Assembly: GCA_022385805.1 (NCBI GenBank)
Contig: MU277836.1
Span: 1 to 15,130 of the forward strand
Source: Pilatotrama ljubarskyi
Taxonomy: Eukaryota > Basidiomycota > Agaricomycetes > Polyporales > Polyporaceae
Length of the DNA stretch: 15,130 nucleotides
Direction of reading: 5' to 3'
Position numbers and translations under genes: made by a program. Of this stretch, positions 1 to 7,122 are shown piece after piece. The notes beneath the pieces were generated by a model. It worked only from the letters and a program-made list of their open reading frames with translations. It was not told where the DNA came from and did no database searches. Each line of letters starts with the position of its first letter. Position 1 is the stretch's first letter.

Positions 1-47
1 AGTGCGACCGGTTGACTATGCTGCTATTACTAAGCGCCTAGTTCAAC

Positions 48-422
48 ATGAGGCTGTACAGGGCAAGGTACGTCGTGACTTTCAAACTGTATGCCGTGCG
101 GCGAGCCGAAAATTACCATCGCCTTCGGCGACAGCTAAACGTGTACAACATCATCCTGCTTCCGGGTGCAGATAGACCACCCTCCATCCCGGAGACTGTA
201 CACTTTGTCTCTCATCACCCTGGCCTGCCTCTGCCGAACCCGAGGTACCTCAAACTTCATGCTGCCTGTTGTTGGATCGCGCACATGTCGGGCGCCGCCG
301 AGTATCTTGAACTCATCTACCGTGATGTAGAAGAGCTGCCGGTCTTGGCACACAATGGCGCATCTGCAGACGTGCTGACCTTTGCCCTCCACCGCCGCCT
401 CACAGCAGGAGATCCCGTGTAG
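48..422 (+). pseudogene. C-terminal remnant of an HNH-nuclease-domain family protein (Agaricomycete multicopy family)
   Basis: The frame from the ATG at 48 to the TAG at 420-422 gives 124 residues. Its second half (about 222-420) reads LPLPNPRYLKLHAACC, then MSGAAEYLELIYRD, then VLAHNGASADVLTFALHRRL. I recognise this block from memory as the usual C-terminus of an Agaricomycete protein family carrying an HNH endonuclease domain further upstream. No HNH residues are present here because only the tail lies in the window. The frame is closed by a TAG at 39-41, and the first ~30 codons do not look family-like, so the start at 48 is probably not a real initiation site. This is either the last exon of a gene beginning left of the window or a truncated copy. 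A second relic of the same tail lies on the other strand at 2128-2258. The family assignment rests on recall, not on a search. Confidence 0.6.
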
Positions 423-777
423 TAATGACTGTTGTATGATTTTGATGTCTTGAGGGGCACAAGAGACCTTCGGGGCTACTCACGCTCTCCTTCGTTTCGA
501 ACGTTATCACGTAGCCCCATGCTTGCAGCCGCCAATCCCGCTGGAACGAACCAGGTGCACTCACCACAAACCACACGAGAACAAACGCGACACGGCTCGT
601 TAGACGCAAGAAGTCCAAGTCGCGCATTATACGAACATATAGCTCAAACCGCTGCACCCTCGACCTACGCCTGCCTGCCCTCACGTCTAAACGAAGCACG
701 AGCCCGTCCTCGCGCTTCACTGGCCCAAACCGGAGCTCCTCCAGCCTGTGCGCCTCAGTGCCGATCACGCCCTGTCC
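423..777. other. Intergenic stretch between convergent HNH relic and CBP3-like gene
   Basis: No independent gene is recognised. On the minus strand the frame of the CBP3-like gene stays open for about 125 codons beyond its stop at 778-780. The first residues after that stop (EAHRLEELRFGPVKRE, about 715-765) look protein-like and could be a former C-terminus. Past about 700 the open frame loses family character. Plus-strand open frames here are arginine-, serine- and proline-rich and look like composition artefacts. Confidence 0.4.
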
Positions 778-1918
778 CTAGAGCACCTCGTCCGGGACGC
801 GCTCAAGCCGGGTCGCCATCGCCTCCGGGTACGTGATGTACTTGTCCGCCTCCGCCGGCGGGTGGACATGCACGCCCGAGCCGTCATCCCGGCGCTCCCC
901 TGCCTCGAGCCCGCCGCGCTTCTTGAGCCGCGCGAGCTTCTCGACCTCGCGAGCCGTGAGGTTGACCATCCGCCTGAACGCCGGTGTTGCGCCGGCGCCG
1001 GCGCTGTGGTGCATGATCCCGCCAGCGCCGCGCGCGCCGAGGAGGTTCCGCCACACGGCGGCAGCGAGCTCCGCGTCGGAGCGGACGGGGCCGAGGTCGA
1101 ATGACATGCCCATGCCGGCCCACTGCTCCTTGAAGATTTTCATCTGCTTCGAGACGAGGCTTTCGGGCGCGCGTCCGCGGGGGCGCGCGAGGCCCTTCGC
1201 AGCGGCGTGCTTGTCGGCATTGGCGATGCAGTAAAACGTGCTCGCGCGCGTGTACGGCGCGAGGTTCTGGGGCGGGGCGAGGAACAGCGCGGACGCGGTC
1301 CTCGACCTCAAAGAAGGAGTGGTCGATGAGACCCTGCACGTAGCATATCCCGTGCGGGCCGGGGAGCGCACGGAGCCTGATGATAAGGAGCCAGGCGTGG
1401 ATGTTGGTGACCGTGAACCAGGACTGATATGTTGGTGGGAAATGGCACTCTGAAAGAAAAGCGTGAGCAGACTGGCATCGCACGCGAAGAGCGACCTTCG
1501 TCGTCATCGGAAGGAGAGTGGCAGGGGAGAAATACCCTTTTTCCATAAGTCGGCCTCGTCGTCCGGGCGGGAGATGCAGAGTTCGGAGTACATGTTGTAC
1601 GCCCGCCGCCCGCGTACTGTTTTGCACTGCCGTACCCGAGCAACCCAGCGAGCGTGAGGAAGGCCTGTTTCGCAGCCGGGAACTGCTTGATCATCTTGGA
1701 AAGCCATGTCTGTTGAGGCGGTGGCGGCTGTAGCGTCGTCAAAGAAGAGGGTGCAGGTGCAGCAGAGGACGAGAGTGAAGGCGGATGCTGAGCGAGACGG
1801 GAGGACGAGGGCTCGTCTGGCGGCGGCGGCGGCGGCGGAGTGTTTTGGGTGGCTAGGCGGTATCGCGTGCGGAGCGCGAGAGAGAGATGGTGGAGCGGCG
1901 GAGAGGGTGGCGGAGCAT
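778..1918 (-). pseudogene. CBP3: CBP3/UQCC1-like ubiquinol-cytochrome c chaperone, broken by three frame changes
   Basis: CBP3 proteins bind newly made cytochrome b at the mitochondrial ribosome and help assemble respiratory complex III. Family-like blocks follow in order. An ATG at 1918 opens a basic, serine-rich presequence-like start (MLRHPLRRSTISLSRSAR). A proline-rich linker and WLSKMIKQFPAAKQAFL come next, then GYGSAKQYAG, then RRAYNMYSELCISRPDDEA. After an 86-nt intron (1450-1535, gtattt..tttcag) come FPPTYQSWFTVTNIHAWLL, YVQGLIDHSFFEVEDRVRAV, MKIFKEQWAGMGMSFDLG and AAAVWRNLLGARG. The frame ends at TAG 778-780. The frame changes within 1853-1918, again near 1611, and again near 1282; no usable GT..AG pair explains any of these. 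The alternatives are a decayed copy or indel errors in GC-rich sequence. Identity is fairly sure; loss of function is not. Confidence 0.75.
1819..1839. repeat. (GGC)n trinucleotide tract
   Basis: A run of about six to seven GGC units. On the minus strand it encodes a run of prolines in the linker after the presequence of the CBP3-like gene. Triplet slippage would preserve the frame, so it does not itself explain the nearby frame break. Confidence 0.8.
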
Positions 1919-2127
1919 GGCAAGCGAGCGTGGTCGGGCGACGAGCTCGGCGTCGAGTGCAGCGAGCGTGTCTCCTCGAATCCTGTCGCGCCTAAATCAA
2001 TTGCCCAGTGATCATTCCCCTCCAAAACACGGAACCTACTGGTAGCGTGAGTTGGGAAAGCTCCCACAGGAGAAGAGACACACGACAGACTCGCAACAAG
2101 AGCACAACAAACCCGGACACCATCAAT
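1919..2127. other. Presumed upstream region of the CBP3-like gene
   Basis: This is a short stretch between the ATG of the CBP3-like gene (1918) and the stop of the HNH relic (2128), both on the minus strand. Its minus strand is pyrimidine-rich near the ATG, as is common for fungal leaders. A 12-base palindrome (gggaaagctccc) lies at about 2054-2065. No promoter element can be named. Confidence 0.3.
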
Positions 2128-2258
2128 TCAGGTCGTTGAAGCCAGGTGACGGTGCAGCGCGAGAGAAAGCACCTCCGCCAATGTGCAATCATCTTGGCCA
2201 ACACTTTCTTCGCCTTCATGTCCCGGAATATGCGACCAATGTACTCTGCCGCTCCGGA
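2128..2258 (-). pseudogene. Second, frameshifted HNH-family C-terminal relic
   Basis: Read from 2258 downward, the minus strand gives SGAAEYIGRIFRDMKAKKVL. After a shift of one base near 2193-2200 it continues DDCTLAEVLSLALHRHLAS and reaches TGA at 2128-2130. This lines up with the tail encoded at 48-422: SGAAEY, an I.RD motif, VLA, A.VL, ALHR.L, and a stop shortly after. Without the shift the frame runs on into unrelated sequence. Upstream of 2258 only a weak trace of the expected LxLHAA block remains (RQLSLHG). It is a fragment about 45 codons long and cannot be functional as a gene. That it is related to the first relic is seen in the sequence; the family name is recalled. Confidence 0.6.
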
Positions 2259-2879
2259 TATGAAGTCCCTGTCACCATGCAGCGATAGTTGTCGCGCACA
2301 AGAGCCTGTGAAAGTGAAATGAGCACTATTAAGGCCTGTGTCAGCGAACAATGATGTACCGCGGCCTTCGCACAAGAGTGGTCGCGTGGAGTGTGCTGGA
2401 GGTTATCGCGATTTTTCAGCTACCAAGGCATCAGACGAACACCTCGACGGACGACTGGATGGAACGGGAGTGACTGCTTGACTTTCGTGGTTCCGGGTGG
2501 TAGTCAGCCAAATCCTCCCGACGGACGACAGGGGCGCGCTCCGCAGGGGCCCGCGTGCGGGCCATGCGGGGGCGCGGCGGCGGTCAGATACTCGCTGCAC
2601 GGCTGGACAGACGTCGTTCTGAGGGCCGGGCACGGACGGAGGTGAGCACGCGCGCGGACGACTGGGGACAGGAAGAAGGGGACGGCACCTCCCTGCTGCA
2701 CGCGGTCGAGCATCGCGGACGTCTCGAGGCCCGTCGGCGGGTGGGAGCGGAGAAGTCTACGAAGGCGGCTCGATAGCACTGCACTGTCTAAACTAAAATG
2801 CCCAACAAGATGTACTTAGATACCCAACCCGTGCCGCACGCGCGCACATCCGCGCCCACGCCCTCGCCCGCCCCCATGC
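2259..2879. other. Gene-free stretch downstream of ERG20
   Basis: No gene is recognised on either strand. Several short frames exist, but their arginine, serine and proline content looks like an effect of GC-rich sequence. The first ~130 bases may carry further eroded HNH-family sequence. The last ~80 bases before 2880 are less GC-rich and would be the 3' untranslated region of the farnesyl diphosphate synthase transcript. Confidence 0.4.
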
Positions 2880-4194
2880 TCACTTCTGGCGCTTGTAGAT
2901 CTTGTCGAGGAAGACCTTGAACACCTCCCGCCGCAGTGGCACCTCACCCTCCTTCGCGGCCGGCTTCTCCGGGATGCTCTCGATGAGGCCCATGATGCGC
3001 CTGTACGCGTTCTCCTCGTACTCTGCGTACTTCTCGCGGATGCCGAGCTCCTCGTAGAGCGCCTTGACGCGCTTCTCCGCCTCCGGATCCTTCCTGCCGT
3101 AGTTGTCGTCGAGCACCTTGCGCTGCTCGGGCGTCGCGAGCGCGAGCGCGACGTTGACGCACCACGAGCACTTATTGTCGACGATGTCCGTGCCGATCTT
3201 GCCGAGCACCTCCGGCGGCGCGGCAAAGTCGAGGAAGTCGTCCTGCACCTGGAAGTACTCGCCGAGCGGGATGAGGATGGACTGCGCGAGCGCGTAGGGG
3301 TCCGCTCCGGGGTCGGAGCTGTGGGCGATGCCGCACATGTACATCGCGAGCGCGACGGGGAGGTAGAAGGAGTAGTACGCGGTCTTGTAGATCACGATCT
3401 TTTGGTGCCTACGCGTGGGATGCGGTCAGTACGCGCGCTGCAGGCCGCCGGTATATGGAGACGCACTTCTCGAGCGAGAACTTGCTCAGGTCGACATGGT
3501 CTTCGGGGGCGGTGATGAGGTCGATGAGCTGGCCGAGCTCGGTCTGGAAGGTCGTCTGCACGCGAGGTCAGGACTCAGATGGCCTGCTGCAGAACACGAG
3601 GCTCACGTCGTGGAAGAGCTCGAGGAGATGGACGTAATAGGGCTCGGTGCGGAAGTGCTTCTTGAGGAGGTAGTAGATGGCGCCCTCGAGCATGAAGGAG
3701 TCGTTGATGGCGATGTAACCGACACCATCGACGCGGTACCAGCAGGGCTGGCCGCGGCGGGTGACGGACTGGTCCATCATGTCGTCGGAGACGAGGAAGA
3801 AGGCTTGCAGCTGTGCGACGTTCGGCGGTCATTTCTCGGCGCAGTGGGGGAAGGAGAGGGTGAAGATGGGACGTACGAGCTCGATGCACCAGCCGAGGAG
3901 GGCGGCCTTGAAGTACTCGTCGTCGGAGAGGGCGCGGCCCTTGAGGATCTCGACCGAGTCGACGACGGAGAGGCCGCGGTTGAGCTTCCCGCCCGGGACG
4001 TTGTACTCGAGATTCTGGGCGCGCACGCCGGGTCAGCGCGGGGAGTGATTGGGACGACTGCGACGCACCCTGCGGAACCAGTCCACGGCGTCCTGGGGCA
4101 TGCCCTCCTGCTTGAGGTACGCGAGGAGCTCGTCGCGGAGGACGGTGAAGACGCCCTCGAACTTTTGCCGTTTCTGAGCTTTTGCGTCTGCCAT
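2880..4194 (-). CDS. ERG20: Farnesyl diphosphate synthase (five exons)
   Basis: It condenses dimethylallyl and geranyl diphosphate with isopentenyl diphosphate to make farnesyl diphosphate for sterols, dolichols, ubiquinone, prenylated proteins and sesquiterpenes. Exons are 4069-4194, 3877-4014, 3607-3810, 3467-3555 and 2880-3408; introns are 51-66 nt, all GT..AG with consistent phase. The product is 361 aa, normal for the family. The first aspartate-rich motif, DDMMD, is at residues 97-101, followed by [13 protein letters not shown]. The second, DDFLD, is at 242-246 within [25 protein letters not shown] follows, and the end is basic (KIYKRQK). There are no frame breaks. The ATG at 4194 gives the usual start ([16 protein letters not shown]). 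HSP60 lies upstream on the same strand. A small departure is the longer [15 protein letters not shown] loop before the second motif. Confidence 0.97.
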
Positions 4195-4218
4195 CGTCGT
4201 CGTCGTCGTCGTCGTCGT
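4195..4218. repeat. (CGT)8 microsatellite abutting the ERG20 start codon
   Basis: Eight perfect triplets lie immediately upstream of the ERG20 ATG and read as ACG repeats in the mRNA-sense leader. The tract would form the last 24 bases of the 5' leader, so length changes would move the start context without touching the protein. Confidence 0.85.
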
Positions 4219-4688
4219 TCTGGTATAGAGTGGAGAGGTATAGGGAGCACGGGTACGACGGAGAGAGTGGGACGAGGACAAGCGATCGATTTCTGCGGAC
4301 GGCGCACGACCCAGTTCCGAGTCCGATTTTGTCGGCATCGACGTCTGCCCAGATCCAGACTCGCAGATCCGGCCCGGCAACAGAGGAGATGAGTGGGGAT
4401 GCATTGACGTTGGATGCGTGCGTGCGTGAGCGACATTGAACATAGCAGTCTACACTAGGCGAATATACGTATGTACTAGGGATAGCAGTAACCGATACCA
4501 ACCAAAACCATGCGCGACGAAACGTGATGAGAGGATGACGGCGGGTGTGAGCGAGCGGGGGTGAGCGACGGCAAGAGGAAGGGGGAGGAACAGAGCAAGC
4601 AACACTCCTTTTAGCAGGTCCTCGAGCAGCGCGAACCGGCCTGAAGAGCCGGTCGCCTTTTCTCATCCAACGCGGAGCGACGAGTGGC
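4219..4688 (-). promoter_or_regulatory. ERG20 upstream region and HSP60 3' flank
   Basis: This 470-base gap separates two genes on the same strand, so it must hold the HSP60 3' end and the ERG20 promoter. Neither strand shows a convincing gene. An AT-richer patch with a weak TATA-like string lies around 4459-4480. No sterol-response or other named element is evident. Confidence 0.4.
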
Positions 4689-5856
4689 CTAGAAACCGCC
4701 CATGCCGCCCATACCGCCCATGCCACCCATACCGCCAGCCGGCTTCGGGTCCTCGACCTCCGTGATGCACGCCTCGCTCGTCGTCAACAGCGACGCGACA
4801 CCCGCCGCGTCGATCAGCGCAGTCCGCACGACCTTGAGCGGGTCCACGATGCCCGCCTGGATCATGTCCACGTACTCGCCCTTGCTCGCGTCGTAGCCCC
4901 ACGCGAACTTGTCCGCCGCGCCGTAGCTGTTCAGCAACGTGCCCACGATCACCGACGCCTCCTCGCCCGCGTTCTTCAGGATCGTCCGCGACGGCTGCGT
5001 CAGCGCGCGCTTGATGATCGACACCCCGAGGTCTTGGTCGAAGTTCGCTGTCGGGATCGGCTTCGCGTCGGGCGACGCCGGCTGCGAGGGCTGACCCGCC
5101 TGCGACGCCGACGTCAGCGCGAGCGACGCCTTGAGGAGCGCGATGCCGCCACCCGGCAGGATACCCTCCTCGACGGCCGCCCGCGTCGCGTTCAGCGCAT
5201 CGTCGTACCGGTCCTTCTTCTCCCCGACCTCAACCTCGGACGACCCGCCGACCTTGATCACTGCGACACCGCCCGACAGCTTCGCGAGGCGCTCCTGCAG
5301 CTTCGTCCGGTCGTAGTCGGACGTCGTGCGGTCCTCGATGAGCGCGCGGATCTGCTCGCACCGCGCCTGGATAGCGTCCTTTGAGCCAGCGCCGTTGAGC
5401 AGGATGGAGTCCTCCTTGGTGACAGTGATCGAGCCGGTTGAGCCGAGCATGTCGGCGGTGACGTGCTCAAGCTTGATGTCAAGCTCGTCGGTGAAGACGG
5501 TTCCGCCGGTGAGGATAGCGAGATCGCCGAGGATCGACTTGCGGTTGTCCCCGAAGCCAGGTGCCTTGACGGCGCACACCTGGAGCTGACCGCGGAGCTT
5601 GTTGAGGATGCAAGCAGCCAATGCCTCGCCGTCGACGTCCTCGGCGATGATCACGAGCGGGCGGCGCGATTGGGCGGCGATCTCGAGCGAAGGGAGAATG
5701 TCCTGAATGGCGCTGATCTTCTTCTCCGACAGAAGGATGAGGGGCTTCTCGAACTCGACCTTCTGGCTCTTGACGTCGGTGACAAAGTAGGGCGAGATGA
5801 AGCCGCGGTCGAGACGCATGCCCTCGGTGATCTCGATCTCATCCTCGATGGTGCGG

Positions 5857-5893
<37 letters not shown>

Positions 5894-6795
5894 TCTCCAT
5901 AGCCTGCGCAATGAGGTTGCCGACGTGGGCGTCACCGTTGGCGGAGATGGTCGCGACCTGCGCAATCTCGGCGGTGGTGGTGATGGTCTTGGCGTGCTTG
6001 GAGAGAAAGTCGACGACGCGGTCGACAGCAGCTTGCGAGCCACGGCGGAGGTCCATCGGGTTGCAGCCAGCGGCGACGTTCTTGACACCCTCCGAGTAGA
6101 TAGCACGAGCGAGGACCGTCGCGGTGGTGGTGCCGTCACCAGCGATCTCGTTGGTCTTCTGGGCGACGTCCTGAACGAGACTGGAGCAATTCTGTCAGAT
6201 GGAGCGAGCGCCGGGTTATGCCCAAGGACTTACCGGGCGCCGAGGTTCTCGAACTTGTCCTTGAGCGTGATGGATTTCGCGACGGTCACGCCATCTAGGA
6301 AGACGAGTCAGCTTGTTAATCTCGGGGGGGAAGAACGCATTTGCAGTGCTGTGCTGCCGTCGCGAACATGTATCTTCTGCGCGACCGCAGACCAACGACG
6401 ACTACCTCAGGGGGGCTGGCGAGAGCGACGACTGACGCGACTGCTGCGCCAGCTCCGTCTTCGGCCAGACGACCGTTGCAGATGGGCTGAACAGAAAGAC
6501 GCACCCTTGGTTATTTTCGGGCCGCCGAAGGGCTGCTCGATGATGACGTTGCGACCTGCGCTCGCGCGAGTCAGTGAACGAGCTCGGGCAAGAACGGCAA
6601 GAGCGCGGAGGGCTCACCCTTGGGACCGAGGGTTACAGAGACCGCGTTGGCGAGGACGTCAACGCCCTGGAGGATGGCTGCGCGACCCTCGTTGGAGAAC
6701 TTGATCTCCTTGTGCGCGCCGCGCGCGAGAACAGGCTTGACGGCCTTGGCGGCCTGGCGGCGGACGGCAGAGGAGGATGCAGAGAGGTGGTGCAT
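4689..6795 (-). CDS. HSP60: Mitochondrial chaperonin HSP60 (four exons)
   Basis: This is a group I chaperonin (GroEL type) that folds imported proteins in the mitochondrial matrix together with HSP10. Exons are 6618-6795, 6505-6555, 6234-6294 and 4689-6180; introns are 62, 210 and 53 nt. The product is 593 aa. An arginine- and lysine-rich, acid-free presequence covers about residues 1-27, and the mature part begins near [10 protein letters not shown]. Family signatures include [27 protein letters not shown], the nucleotide-site motif GDGTTTAT from residue 111, [21 protein letters not shown] near 434-446, and a C-terminal run of four GGM units ending GGF. Compared with what I recall of fungal homologues there is a serine-, proline- and glutamine-rich insertion at about 456-469. 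There are no frame breaks. The ATG at 6795 is the only start giving a targeting peptide. Confidence 0.97.
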
Positions 6796-6814
6796 GGCGA
6801 CAGCGAGCGCGGGA

Positions 6815-6857
6815 ACGACGACGACGACGACGACGAGAGCGAGAGCGACGACGACGA
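6815..6857. repeat. ACG/GAC triplet tracts in the HSP60 leader
   Basis: Seven ACG units (6815-6835) and a shorter GAC tract (about 6846-6857) lie 20-62 bases upstream of the HSP60 ATG. On the transcribed sense they read as CGT/GTC, inside a pyrimidine-rich leader. The same triplet sits in opposite orientation in the ERG20 leader. Confidence 0.8.
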
Positions 6858-6928
6858 GGAGGAAAAGGGGAATGACACGGGGAAAGCGGATTTTTTGGAG
6901 ACGCGCATCTTTAAGTCCGTTTTCCCAC

Positions 6929-6943
6929 AGAACAGTCTAGAAT
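6929..6943. promoter_or_regulatory. Candidate heat shock element
   Basis: Three in-phase 5-base units read aGAAc, aGTCt, aGAAt. On the sense strand this is TTC-ta-GAC-tg-TTC, which matches the alternating HSF consensus at eight of nine positions. It lies about 134 bases upstream of the HSP60 ATG. HSP60 genes are classic HSF targets, so position and target agree; binding is inferred. Confidence 0.55.
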
Positions 6944-7122
6944 CACGCAGTCACACCCGGTCACGTCACGCAGACAGCCAGCGCCGATGCACACAGGCCG
7001 AGTACCACGTACGGGACTGTACGAAGTATACGAAGTAAGTACGAGATGGGACTCGCTGTGAGCACGAGTACTGTACAAGAACATTGTAAACGACAAACGC
7101 AAAGACTTTGCCCATCATGCAT

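Larger units (their letters stand above)
6796..7122 (-). promoter_or_regulatory. HSP60 promoter region
   Basis: This 327-base gap runs from the HSP60 ATG to the stop codon of the kinase-like gene; both genes are on the minus strand. It contains the triplet tracts, a CT-rich stretch on the sense strand next to the ATG, the heat-shock-element candidate at 6929-6943, and an AT-balanced distal part rich in short palindromes such as GTAC and GTATAC. The distal part probably also holds the 3' end of the kinase-like transcript. Confidence 0.55.

Noticed and set aside
3415..4392. A 325-codon plus-strand open frame opposite ERG20
   Set aside because: It runs antisense through the ERG20 exons and introns, and its glutamate- and valine-rich sequence is the mirror of GC-biased codons. 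The minus-strand gene has all family motifs and good splice sites.
5463..6704. A 413-codon plus-strand open frame opposite HSP60
   Set aside because: It is a shadow of the HSP60 coding strand with aspartate- and leucine-rich mirror composition and no recognisable domain.
7019..7037. A TATACGAAGT string like part of a loxP arm, repeated as ACGAAGTATACGAAGT
   Set aside because: Only about ten bases match, there is no second inverted arm with spacer, and the setting is a fungal intergenic region. It is a chance resemblance.
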